NCBI GenBank assembly: GCA_024234265.1
Contig: JACKOM010000026.1
Coordinates: 1-12,217 of the forward strand
DNA from: Oceanospirillaceae bacterium
GTDB taxonomy: Bacteria; Pseudomonadota; Gammaproteobacteria; Pseudomonadales; Oceanobacteraceae
DNA length: 12,217 nucleotides
Reading direction: 5' to 3'
Positions 4,942 through 12,109 of the stretch are shown piece after piece. How positions within the stretch are numbered: the first letter of the stretch is position 1; every line of letters begins with the position of its first letter. The notes below the pieces were generated by a model. The model was not told where the DNA came from. It saw only the letters and a program-made list of their open reading frames with translations, and searched no databases. The position numbers and the translations under genes are program-made.

Positions 4942-6090
4942 ATGAAGTTGCCTGTCTACCTGGACTACGCCGCAACCACACCCGTTGATCCGGCTGTGGC
5001 GCAGGCCATGTGTGCTTGTCTGACCTTGGAAGGTAACTTCGCAAACCCCGCTTCGCGCAGCCACCGTTATGGCTGGGAAGCAGAAGAGGCGGTTGAAAGT
5101 GCGCGCCGTCAGATTGCCGATGCCATCCATGCCGATACCCGTGAAATCGTCTGGACGTCCGGCGCTACGGAAGCCAACAACTTAGCCATCAAAGGCGTAA
5201 TGGCCTTAGCCGGTGATAAAAAACATCTCATCACCAGCGCCATTGAACACAAAGCCGTACTGGATACCTGCGCGTACCTTGAGCAACAGGGTTTTGCCGT
5301 GACCTACCTGCAACCCGATGCCAGCGGTGTGATCAGCCTGCAGCAGGTGCAAGCAGCATTGCGCGCGGATACCGCACTGGTATCCCTGATGCTGGTCAAC
5401 AACGAATTAGGCACAGTCAATCAGATAGCCGAAATCGGCGCCCTGTGCCGCGCCCGCCAGGTGTTATTACACGTGGATGCCGCCCAAGGGGTTGGCAAGG
5501 TGGCGGTGGATGTACAGGCCATGCAGGTGGATTTGCTGTCGGTATCGGCCCACAAGTTTTATGGCCCCAAGGGCATTGGCTGCCTGTACGTGCGCCGCGG
5601 ATTAAAAATCGCCGCGCAAATCCACGGTGGTGGCCATGAACGTGGTATGCGCAGTGGCACTTTGGCCACCCACCAGATAGTCGGTTTAGGTTTGGCCGCT
5701 GAACTGGCGGTTAAACAACTGGCGGAAGAAAGCCAGCGCATTCTGGCCCTGCGTCAGCGTTTGCTGGAGGGCTTATTGCCCTTAGGCGGTGTGAATTTAA
5801 ACGGTGATGCCAACGCCCGTGTGGCGGGCATTGCCAATATCAGTTTTGCCGGGGTTGATGGCGAGAGCCTGCTGTTATCCCTGAACGAGCTGGCGGTGAG
5901 CACAGGTTCAGCCTGTAATTCAGCCAGCATGTCGCCTTCCTACGTACTGGCGGCAATTGGTGTGGAAGAATCCCTGGCCCATGCATCCATCCGGTTTTCG
6001 CTGGGCCGTTATACAACCGCAGATGAAATCGAACATGCAATTGCCCATGTCAGCCATGCGGTGCAGCGATTGAGAAGTCTGGTTGCCTGA
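4942..6090 (+). CDS. iscS: Cysteine desulfurase, IscS type, lacking the C-terminal tail
   Basis: This PLP enzyme converts cysteine to alanine and holds the released sulfur as a persulfide for Fe-S assembly and often tRNA thiolation. In 382 residues it shows LDYAATTPVDP (7-17), SGATEANN (73-80), H103 that stacks on PLP, D179 of VDAAQ, the Schiff-base lysine K205 in SAHKFYGPKG (202-211) and the catalytic C325 in STGSACNSASMSPSYVL (320-336). The long flexible Cys loop with S-A-C marks it as group I (IscS/NifS), not SufS. E. coli IscS has 404 residues and ends in a tail with EWAHH that contacts IscU; this protein stops at RLRSLVA, about 20 residues short. No iscU is present. Start ATG 4942 has GAGG four bases upstream. 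I use the symbol iscS by sequence type and position; a dedicated name for this SUF-linked paralogue may exist. Confidence 0.93.
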   Translation: MKLPVYLDYAATTPVDPAVAQAMCACLTLEGNFANPASRSHRYGWEAEEAVESARRQIADAIHADTREIVWTSGATEANNLAIKGVMALAGDKKHLITSAIEHKAVLDTCAYLEQQGFAVTYLQPDASGVISLQQVQAALRADTALVSLMLVNNELGTVNQIAEIGALCRARQVLLHVDAAQGVGKVAVDVQAMQVDLLSVSAHKFYGPKGIGCLYVRRGLKIAAQIHGGGHERGMRSGTLATHQIVGLGLAAELAVKQLAEESQRILALRQRLLEGLLPLGGVNLNGDANARVAGIANISFAGVDGESLLLSLNELAVSTGSACNSASMSPSYVLAAIGVEESLAHASIRFSLGRYTTADEIEHAIAHVSHAVQRLRSLVA

Positions 6091-6117
6091 GGCGCGGCAA
6101 GCAGCGTGGAGAGCAGT

Positions 6118-7554
6118 ATGAGCGAACAAATTAACGAATATATTAAAAACGAATACGCCGCGGGTTTTGTCACCGATGTGGAGTCAGAAACTCTGCCACC
6201 GGGATTAAACGAAGACGTCGTGCGTTTTATCAGCGCCAAAAAAGGTGAGCCAGAGTGGCTGCTGGAGTGGCGTTTAAAAGCATTCCGCGCCTGGTCTGAA
6301 ATGACTGAGCCAACCTGGGCCCATGTGAAATATCCGAAAATTAATTTCCAGGATGTTTCCTATTATTCCGCGCCTAAAAGCATGGATTCCAAACCAAAAA
6401 GTCTGGATGAAGTGGACCCTGAATTATTAAAAACCTACGAAAAACTCGGTATTCCCCTGCACGAGCAGGCCATTCTGGCCGGTGTGGCGGTGGACGTAGT
6501 ATTCGACTCAGTATCCGTCGCCACCACCTTCAAAACCAAACTCGCCGAAGCCGGTGTAATTTTTATGCCCATCAGTGAAGCTGTGCATAAACACCCAGAG
6601 CTGGTGCAGAAATACATGGGCTCCGTGGTACCGCAGAAAGATAACTTTTATGCCGCATTAAACAGCGCGGTATTTTCCGACGGTTCATTTGTGTACATCC
6701 CCAAAGGTGTGCGCTGCCCGATGGAGTTATCCACCTATTTCCGCATTAACGAAGCCAAAACCGGCCAGTTTGAGCGCACCTTAATTATTGCCGATGAAGG
6801 CAGCCACGTGAGTTACCTCGAAGGCTGCACTGCACCTATGCGTGATGAAAATCAGCTGCACGCTGCGGTGGTGGAATTAGTCGCATTGGATAACGCACAA
6901 ATTAAATACAGCACAGTGCAGAACTGGTATCCGGGTGATGCCGAAGGCAAAGGTGGTATTTACAACTTCGTAACCAAACGCGCCGTGGCCCATACCAACG
7001 CCAAAGTCAGCTGGACCCAGGTGGAAACCGGTTCCGCTGTGACCTGGAAATATCCTTCCTGTGTTTTAAAAGGCGATAACAGCGTCGGCGAATTTTATTC
7101 CGTGGCATTAACCAATAATTATCAGCAGGCTGATACCGGCACCAAGATGATTCACATTGGTAAAAACACCACCTCGACGATTATTTCCAAGGGTATTTCC
7201 GCGGGTAAAAGCCAGAACGCTTACCGTGGTTTAGTGCGTATGAACCCCTCTGCCGCCGGTGCGCGCAATTACACCCAGTGTGATTCGCTGTTAATCGGTG
7301 ACCAGTGTGCGGCGCACACTTTCCCCTATATCGAAAGCAAACATCCTTCCGCGGTTGTGGAGCACGAAGCCACCACATCCAAAGTGAGTGATGAGCAGTT
7401 ATTCCTGTGCCAGCAGCGTGGCATCGATATGGAAAAAGCCGTATCCATGATAGTGAACGGTTTCTGCAAAGAAGTATTTAAAGAGCTGCCGATGGAATTC
7501 GCAGTGGAAGCCGGCAAATTGCTGGAAGTTTCCCTGGAAGGCTCAGTAGGTTAA
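6118..7554 (+). CDS. sufB: Fe-S cluster scaffold subunit SufB
   Basis: SufB, with SufC and SufD, forms the SufBC2D complex on which Fe-S clusters are built; SufB receives persulfide sulfur. The 478-residue protein (E. coli 495) keeps the family throughout. C237 in YLEGCTAP corresponds to E. coli C254, the sulfur entry residue. C388 in NYTQCDSLLIGDQCAAHTF corresponds to C405, and E417 in VVEHEATTSK to E434; the latter two are the proposed cluster/SufD-interface ligands. The offset of 17 is constant. The beta-helical core spans roughly 120-400 and the C-terminal helices (RGIDMEKAVSMIVNGFC) bind SufC. I chose ATG 6118, with GGAG six bases upstream; GTG at 6106 is in frame but would overlap that SD. 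The gap to iscS is 27 bases and that to sufC is 92 bases with hairpins. Confidence 0.97.
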   Translation: MSEQINEYIKNEYAAGFVTDVESETLPPGLNEDVVRFISAKKGEPEWLLEWRLKAFRAWSEMTEPTWAHVKYPKINFQDVSYYSAPKSMDSKPKSLDEVDPELLKTYEKLGIPLHEQAILAGVAVDVVFDSVSVATTFKTKLAEAGVIFMPISEAVHKHPELVQKYMGSVVPQKDNFYAALNSAVFSDGSFVYIPKGVRCPMELSTYFRINEAKTGQFERTLIIADEGSHVSYLEGCTAPMRDENQLHAAVVELVALDNAQIKYSTVQNWYPGDAEGKGGIYNFVTKRAVAHTNAKVSWTQVETGSAVTWKYPSCVLKGDNSVGEFYSVALTNNYQQADTGTKMIHIGKNTTSTIISKGISAGKSQNAYRGLVRMNPSAAGARNYTQCDSLLIGDQCAAHTFPYIESKHPSAVVEHEATTSKVSDEQLFLCQQRGIDMEKAVSMIVNGFCKEVFKELPMEFAVEAGKLLEVSLEGSVG

Positions 7555-7557
7555 ACC

Positions 7558-7580
7558 CGCTGCGCGTGTTGTGCGCAGCG
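7558..7580 (+). repeat. Stable hairpin just after sufB
   Basis: CGCTGCGC and GCGCAGCG form a perfect 8-bp GC-rich stem around a seven-base loop, starting three bases after the sufB stop. There is no T tract. It could slow 3'-exonuclease decay, giving sufB mRNA a different half-life from the rest, or weakly attenuate transcription. Confidence 0.6.
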
Positions 7581-7616
7581 TAAGTATGCAGCCGCATTGC
7601 CGGCCCCCAAATTAAA

Positions 7617-7630
7617 GTCTGACGTCAGAC
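7617..7630 (+). promoter_or_regulatory. Perfect 14-bp palindrome upstream of the sufC ribosome binding site
   Basis: GTCTGACGTCAGAC is identical to its reverse complement. It ends six bases before the sufC Shine-Dalgarno AGGA (7637-7640). As DNA it has the form of a dimeric-regulator operator; as RNA it gives a 5-bp stem with an ACGU loop next to the ribosome binding site. No regulator that recognises it is known to me. Confidence 0.45.
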
Positions 7631-7646
7631 AAAGATAGGAACAGCC

Positions 7647-8396
7647 ATGTTAAGTATTAAAAACCTGCAGGCACGCGTTGAAGAAAAAGACATCATCAAG
7701 GGTTTGAATTTAGATATTAAACCCGGTGAAGTGCACGCCATCATGGGGCCAAACGGCGCAGGTAAAAGTACCCTGGGTAACGTATTGTCAGGCCGTGAAG
7801 GTTATGAAGTGACCGGCGGTGAAGTGCTGTTCGACGGTAAAAATCTGCTCGAAATGAGCACCGAAGAGCGTGCCCGTGAAGGTTTATTTTTAGCATTCCA
7901 ATACCCAGTGGAAATTCCCGGTGTAAGCAACATGGAATTTTTAAAAGCGTCTGTGGATGCCGTGCGTGAACACCGTGGTCTGCCGGCCTACGACAGCGTG
8001 ACATTCCTGAAATTAGCCCGCGAAAAATGCAAAGCGGTGAACCTCGATCAGAATTTCTTAAAACGCGGTGTCAACGAAGGTTTCTCCGGCGGTGAGAAAA
8101 AACGCAACGAAATTATGCAGATGATGCTGCTCGAGCCAAAAATCTGCATCCTCGATGAAACCGACTCAGGTCTTGATATCGACGCCCTGCAGGTGGTTGC
8201 CGAAGGTGTTAACAGCCAGCGCAGCCCGGAGCGCAGTTTTATCGTAGTAACCCACTACCAGCGTCTGCTGGATTACATTGTGCCTGATTACGTACACGTG
8301 CTCGCCAATGGCCGCATCGTAAAATCCGGTGGCAAAGAACTGGCCCTTGAGCTGGAAGAAAAAGGTTACAGCTGGATCGAGCAAGAGGGTAAATAA
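7647..8396 (+). CDS. sufC: SUF system ATPase SufC
   Basis: SufC is a soluble ABC-type ATPase that dimerises on SufB-SufD and drives the conformational change needed for cluster assembly. The 249-residue protein has a Walker A GPNGAGKST at 34-42, the Q-loop at FQYPVEIPGV (84-93), the signature FSGGEKKR at 146-153, Walker B ICILDETDSGLD at 166-177 with catalytic E171, and the switch histidine H203 in VTHYQRLL. FSGGEKKRNEIMQM is characteristic of SufC rather than of transporter ATPases. Start ATG 7647 has AGGA six bases upstream. Only one base separates its stop from the sufD start codon, so the two are translationally coupled. Seven of 28 leucine codons are TTA, unlike secF. Confidence 0.98.
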   Translation: MLSIKNLQARVEEKDIIKGLNLDIKPGEVHAIMGPNGAGKSTLGNVLSGREGYEVTGGEVLFDGKNLLEMSTEERAREGLFLAFQYPVEIPGVSNMEFLKASVDAVREHRGLPAYDSVTFLKLAREKCKAVNLDQNFLKRGVNEGFSGGEKKRNEIMQMMLLEPKICILDETDSGLDIDALQVVAEGVNSQRSPERSFIVVTHYQRLLDYIVPDYVHVLANGRIVKSGGKELALELEEKGYSWIEQEGK

Positions 8397-8397
8397 G

Positions 8398-9702
8398 ATG
8401 AGCCTGGCATTTAATGAACAGGCCGTTGCATCCCTGAAAAATTTGCCGGCGGCCCCCTGGTTAGAAAACATCCGTGCCAGCGGTGCGCAGGTATTCAGTG
8501 TTACCCCATGGCCAAACCGTAAAACCGAAAACTGGAAATACACCAGTTTATTCGCCCTTGATCAGCAGGCTTATCACGGCGCTGCACCCCAGGTAAACCT
8601 GGCGGATGATCAGTTATTTGCCATTGCCGGCCTCGATGCGCAGCGTCTGGTATTTGTGAACGGGCATTTTAATGCAGCCCTGTCGGATAAAATCGACGGT
8701 TTAGTGTGTGTGCCATTTTCACAGGCCAACGCTGAACAACAGGCTTTAATTGCACAAAAATTAAATGGCACCTTCAAACAGGAGCAACACCTGTTTGGCG
8801 CGTTAAATAACGCCGCCCTGCAGGAAGGTGTATTGATTCATCTGACAAAAAATCAGGTGTGCAAAAAGCCTGTGCAGATTGTGCATGTGCAAAGTGCCGA
8901 TGCCGGTTTCTCCAGTTACGCGCGTCATGTAATTGTGCTGGAACAACACAGTGAAGCGACCGTGCTGGAGCACTTTGTTTCCGCCGCCAAAATCGCCGAA
9001 AACATTCACAACCAGCTGACAGAAGTGTTTGTGGGTGAGGGTGCAAAATTAAATCACTACCGTCTGCACTTAGAGAGCGGCAGCCAGAGCCATTTTGGTG
9101 GTGTGCACGTTAATCTCGCGGCTAACGCAGTGTTTAACAGCTTCCAGCTGGCCCTCGGCGGCAAAATTAAACGTATTGATGTGGTAGTGAACCATCAGGG
9201 CAGCGGTGCCCACAGTGAAATTAACGGTGTGTATCTGCCTAAAGAAAAACAGCACATTGATTTCCACACCTGCATCGAACACGCGGTGCCCCATTGCACC
9301 AGCAATGAAGTATTCCGTGGCATTATTGCCGATCAGGCCAAGGCGGTATTCAACGGGCGCATTCATATCCATAAACATGCGCAGAAAACCGCAGCGGAAT
9401 TAAGCAATAAAAACCTGCTGTTATCCAATCAGGCGGAAATCAATACCAAACCTGAGCTGGAAATTTACGCCGACGATGTGCGCTGTGCCCACGGTGCCAC
9501 CATTGCCCAGCTGGATGAAAAAGCGCGTTTTTATCTGCAAAGCCGTGGCATCAGCCGTCAGGAAGCGGAAGTGATGTTAAGTTTTGGTTTTATCAATGAA
9601 TTAATTGATGGCATTGAACTGGAACCGGTTGCGCAGTTATTACGCCCGATTCTGGCCAAACAATTTATCAGCGATGAGCGTCTGGCGAGGCATTTAATAT
9701 GA
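8398..9702 (+). CDS. sufD: Fe-S cluster assembly subunit SufD
   Basis: SufD pairs with SufB in the SufBC2D scaffold and is needed for iron entry and cluster formation. The 434-residue protein (E. coli 423) has an N-terminal helical region with PWPNRKTENWKYTSL (37-51), a right-handed beta-helix through about 150-370, the conserved FHTCIEH-containing segment (289-295), the core NGRIHIHKHAQKTAAELSN (319-337) and ADDVRCAHGATIAQLDE (358-374). C363 and H365 align with E. coli C358 and H360, the latter proposed as a cluster ligand at the SufB interface. An in-frame start at 8329 lies inside sufC and is not needed; ATG 8398 with AGAGGG eight bases upstream gives the normal N-terminus. The stop overlaps the sufS start by four bases (ATGA). 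Sixteen of 44 leucine codons are TTA by my count. Confidence 0.97.
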   Translation: MSLAFNEQAVASLKNLPAAPWLENIRASGAQVFSVTPWPNRKTENWKYTSLFALDQQAYHGAAPQVNLADDQLFAIAGLDAQRLVFVNGHFNAALSDKIDGLVCVPFSQANAEQQALIAQKLNGTFKQEQHLFGALNNAALQEGVLIHLTKNQVCKKPVQIVHVQSADAGFSSYARHVIVLEQHSEATVLEHFVSAAKIAENIHNQLTEVFVGEGAKLNHYRLHLESGSQSHFGGVHVNLAANAVFNSFQLALGGKIKRIDVVVNHQGSGAHSEINGVYLPKEKQHIDFHTCIEHAVPHCTSNEVFRGIIADQAKAVFNGRIHIHKHAQKTAAELSNKNLLLSNQAEINTKPELEIYADDVRCAHGATIAQLDEKARFYLQSRGISRQEAEVMLSFGFINELIDGIELEPVAQLLRPILAKQFISDERLARHLI

Positions 9703-10916
9703 GCCTTGATATTCAGGCCATCCGCGCGCAGTTTCCGATTTTAGAGCAACAGGTACACGGCAAACCGCTGGTGTATCTGGATAATGCTGCCACCACCCAG
9801 AAACCCCTGGCGGTGATAAATGCGCTGGATGAATATTACCGTCTGGATAATTCCAATGTGCACCGTGGTGCACACACCCTGGCGGACCGCGCTACACAAA
9901 AATTTGAACACGGCCGTCAGGTGGTGCAGCGTTTTCTCAACGCACCGGCCCCTGAATTAGTGCTGTGGAGCCGTGGCACCACCGAAAGCATTAACATGGT
10001 GGCACAGAGTTATGGCCGCACCTTTTTACAAAAAGGCGATGTCATTTTAGTTTCCGCCATGGAGCACCACGCCAATATCGTGCCCTGGCAGATGTTGTGT
10101 GAAGAAAAAGGCTGCATTTTAAAACCCATTCCGGTCAAGCCCAATGGTGAGCTGGATATGGCTGCGTTTGATGCGCTGCTTGATGGCAGCGTGAAATTTG
10201 TTTCCGTGGTGCATGTTTCCAACGCCCTCGGCACAGTGAACCCGGTTGCGGAAATTATTCAAAAAGCCCATGCCGTCGGCGCGAAAGTGCTGGTGGATGG
10301 TGCCCAGGCCGTAGCGCATTTCCCGGTGGATGTGCAGGCCCTGGATTGCGATTTTTATGTATTCTCCGCCCACAAAGTATTTGGCCCAACCGGCCTCGGT
10401 GTGCTTTACGGTAAACGTGAATTATTAAATGCCATGCCACCCTATCAGGGTGGTGGTGAAATGATTGCCAAGGTGAGTTTTGCCGGCACCACCTACAACG
10501 AATTGCCCTATAAATTCGAAGCGGGTACGCCGCATATTGCCGGTGTTATCGGCTTAGCGGCGGGCCTGGAATATTTCATGTCGTTAGATCGCATTGCGCT
10601 TGCGCAACACGAAGACGAATTACTGCAATATGCCATGCAAAAAGCCCGTGCCATTGAAGGTATTACCTTAATTGGTGAAGCCCCTAAAAAAGCCGGTGTT
10701 ATGAGCTTTTTAATGGCCGGTGCCCATCCGTCCGATGTTGGCATGCTGCTTGATCAGCAGGGCATAGCGGTACGTACCGGCCACCACTGTGCCATGCCGA
10801 TCATGGATCAGTTATGTATTCCCGGTACCGTGCGTGCATCCTTTTCGATTTACAGCACCAAAGCCGATGTGGATGCCTTAATCGCCGGCCTTGAAAAAGT
10901 AAAAATGTTTTTATGA
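9699..10916 (+). CDS. sufS: Cysteine desulfurase SufS
   Basis: SufS is the group II PLP-dependent cysteine desulfurase of the SUF pathway; it hands persulfide sulfur to SufE (or SufU) and on to SufB. The 405-residue protein (E. coli 406) has YLDNAATTQKP at 26-36, RGTTESIN at 92-99, H123 in MEHHANIVPW, D200 in VDGAQAVAH, K226 for PLP in SAHKVFGPTG, GGGEMI at 251-256 and C364 in RTGHHCAMPIMD. K226 and C364 fall at the E. coli numbers. The R-x-G-H-H-C loop marks group II, clearly distinct from the IscS-type enzyme earlier in the operon. The start codon overlaps the sufD stop, so translation is coupled. No sufE or sufU follows in this window, so the sulfur acceptor must be encoded elsewhere or be unusual. 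Confidence 0.97.
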   Translation: MSLDIQAIRAQFPILEQQVHGKPLVYLDNAATTQKPLAVINALDEYYRLDNSNVHRGAHTLADRATQKFEHGRQVVQRFLNAPAPELVLWSRGTTESINMVAQSYGRTFLQKGDVILVSAMEHHANIVPWQMLCEEKGCILKPIPVKPNGELDMAAFDALLDGSVKFVSVVHVSNALGTVNPVAEIIQKAHAVGAKVLVDGAQAVAHFPVDVQALDCDFYVFSAHKVFGPTGLGVLYGKRELLNAMPPYQGGGEMIAKVSFAGTTYNELPYKFEAGTPHIAGVIGLAAGLEYFMSLDRIALAQHEDELLQYAMQKARAIEGITLIGEAPKKAGVMSFLMAGAHPSDVGMLLDQQGIAVRTGHHCAMPIMDQLCIPGTVRASFSIYSTKADVDALIAGLEKVKMFL

Positions 10917-10927
10917 CAGGAGCTGCT

Positions 10928-11296
10928 ATGAGTGTGGAAACTTTCGCGCCTAAAGCGCCAAACGTCAGCATGACAGAAAAGGCGATTAAACATACCCGTA
11001 AACAACTTGCTTCCGGCTCTGCCAAAGCGGTGCGTTTAGGTGTGAAAAAAGCCGGCTGTTCAGGCTTTAAATATGTGCTCGATTTATTAACCGACATCGA
11101 TGCCAGTTTAATTGCCTTTCAGGTGGCCGACGATGTAACCGTATACGTTGCACCGGCGGATTTACCCTATGTGCAGGGCACCGAAATTGATTACAGCACC
11201 GAAGGTTTAAACAGCGTGTTAAAATTCCGCAACCCCAACGCCAAAGATGAGTGTGGCTGTGGGGAGAGTTTTAATGTGGATACCAGTGCGAATTAA
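10928..11296 (+). CDS. sufA: A-type Fe-S carrier protein SufA
   Basis: A-type carriers accept clusters from the scaffold and pass them to apo-enzymes. This 122-residue protein has the three conserved cysteines: C44 in KKAGCSGFKYVLD and C109/C111 in ECGCGESF. PADLPYVQGTEIDYS (76-90) and FRNPNAKDECGCGESF (100-115) are family signatures. The N-terminal extension of about 15 residues before MTEKAIKH fits SufA better than the shorter IscA, and the operon context agrees. I chose ATG 10928 with AGGAG five bases upstream; ATG 10913 overlaps the sufS end and would place that SD within the gene. A 183-base gap holding a palindromic repeat follows before sufT. Confidence 0.93.
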   Translation: MSVETFAPKAPNVSMTEKAIKHTRKQLASGSAKAVRLGVKKAGCSGFKYVLDLLTDIDASLIAFQVADDVTVYVAPADLPYVQGTEIDYSTEGLNSVLKFRNPNAKDECGCGESFNVDTSAN

Positions 11297-11299
11297 CGA

Positions 11300-11436
11300 G
11301 AATCGGTTAAAGCTATCTGCGTTGCCGGAACTGCGTTAAAAACGAATTCAAAATGCTCATTTATGATTTATAAACTGCGCTTTTTCATTCGTTTTTGCCT
11401 TGTTCCTGCTGCCTCGAAAACGCTTTAACCCGATTC
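11300..11436 (+). repeat. Imperfect palindromic repeat, copy 2, with extended arms, inside the suf operon
   Basis: The core 11317-11422 (opening CTGCGTTGCCGGAAC, closing CTCGAAAACG) is homologous to the repeat at 1514-1619. Its centre TTTAT-GATTT-ATAAA (11360-11374) and the pair AAAACG/CGTTTT make a long fold-back. Beyond the core, GAATCGGTTAAAGC (11300-11313) is complementary to GCTTTAACCCGATTC (11422-11436) except for one extra C, so the whole 137-bp unit is an inverted repeat. It fills most of the gap between sufA and sufT. It has no coding potential that I trust, and no T tract follows, so it is not a classical terminator. Confidence 0.82.
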
Positions 11437-11479
11437 CCGAAGTCTTGATATAGCCAGCAATCACAGCGTTGGAAGCATA

Positions 11480-12013
11480 ATGGAAAGAAGAATGGTGGTG
11501 GCCGAGCGCGAATGTCCCGCGCGTATGGTGCCCGCAGGTACTAAAACCACAATTCCCGCCGGCAGTTTTGTGACATTAAGTCAGGCCCTGGGTGGTAATT
11601 ACACCGTGATTTACCAGGGCAATATGCTGCGTGTGGATGGCACAGATGCCTCCGCGCTGGGTTTGCAGGCTGAAGAATTAACCTTCCCCGCCGCCGATGG
11701 TGAGAATATCCGTGAAGAGGATATCTGGGCCGCCCTGCGCACGATTTACGATCCGGAAATTCCGGTGAATTTAGTCGATTTAGGTTTGATTTACGGCGTC
11801 AGCATTAACGCCAATGATAAAACCGTGCAGGTGAATATGACCTTAACCGCACCTGCCTGTGGCATGGGCCCAGTGCTGGTGAGCGATGTTAAATACCGCG
11901 TGGCCAAAGTGCCGAATGTACACAATGTGAATGTGGAACTGGTATTCGACCCGCCCTGGAGCCGCGACATGATGAGCGAAGAAGCCCAGCTGGAAACGGG
12001 ATTGTTTTTTTAA
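11480..12013 (+). CDS. sufT: SUF-linked Fe-S maturation protein SufT (MIP18/DUF59 family)
   Basis: SufT proteins take part in Fe-S cluster protein maturation; in Staphylococcus aureus SufT is needed when demand for clusters is high. The 177-residue protein has an N-terminal domain of about 70 residues with VPAGTKTTIPAGSFVTLSQALGG-like sequence (17-39) that is typical of the longer gammaproteobacterial SufT form. The C-terminal MIP18 domain (81-165) contains ALRTIYDPEIPVNLVDLGLIY with D91-P92-E93, and LTAPACGMGP with the conserved C127. VFDPPWSRDMMSE (155-167) closes the domain. The start is uncertain: ATG 11480 has GGAAG four bases upstream, while ATG 11492 is in frame and preceded by GGAAAGAAG. 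It is separated from sufA by 183 bases with a repeat, so partly independent expression is possible, but I see no convincing promoter. Confidence 0.9.
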   Translation: MERRMVVAERECPARMVPAGTKTTIPAGSFVTLSQALGGNYTVIYQGNMLRVDGTDASALGLQAEELTFPAADGENIREEDIWAALRTIYDPEIPVNLVDLGLIYGVSINANDKTVQVNMTLTAPACGMGPVLVSDVKYRVAKVPNVHNVNVELVFDPPWSRDMMSEEAQLETGLFF

Positions 12014-12026
12014 ATCTAACGAAAAT

Positions 12027-12042
12027 AAAAGCACCTGCGGGT
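12027..12042 (+). other. Half of a lost terminator after sufT
   Basis: AAAAGCACCTGCGGGT looks like the left arm, loop and first bases of the right arm of a terminator of the same design as the one after secF (AAAAAGCACC-TTCG-GGTGC). The expected GCTTTT continuation is replaced by CTCTACTGCC. This suggests a junction where the right arm was lost, although chance cannot be ruled out. Confidence 0.35.
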
Positions 12043-12067
12043 CTCTACTGCCCCACAGTTTGAAACT

Positions 12068-12109
12068 AAAAAGCTCTGGATGAAGTGAAATTTCATTCAG
12101 GGCTTTTTT
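12068..12109 (+). terminator. Rho-independent terminator of the iscR-suf operon
   Basis: AAAAAGCTCTGGATGAA (12068-12084) pairs with TTCATTCAGGGCTTTTT (12092-12108) through 17 positions with only wobble exceptions, around a short GTGAAAT loop, and runs into a T tract. It lies about 55 bases past the sufT stop and is the first complete terminator after iscR. Confidence 0.88.

Noticed and set aside
8329..8397. Extended SufD start inside sufC
   Set aside because: The added residues are out-of-frame sufC sequence, and ATG 8398 with AGAGGG upstream fits the family length and N-terminus.
9070..9378. Minus-strand ORF of 102 codons within sufD (and similar antisense ORFs over secF, cysE, trmJ and sufC)
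   Set aside because: They lie wholly inside strongly supported genes on the other strand and show no family motif or ribosome binding site of note.
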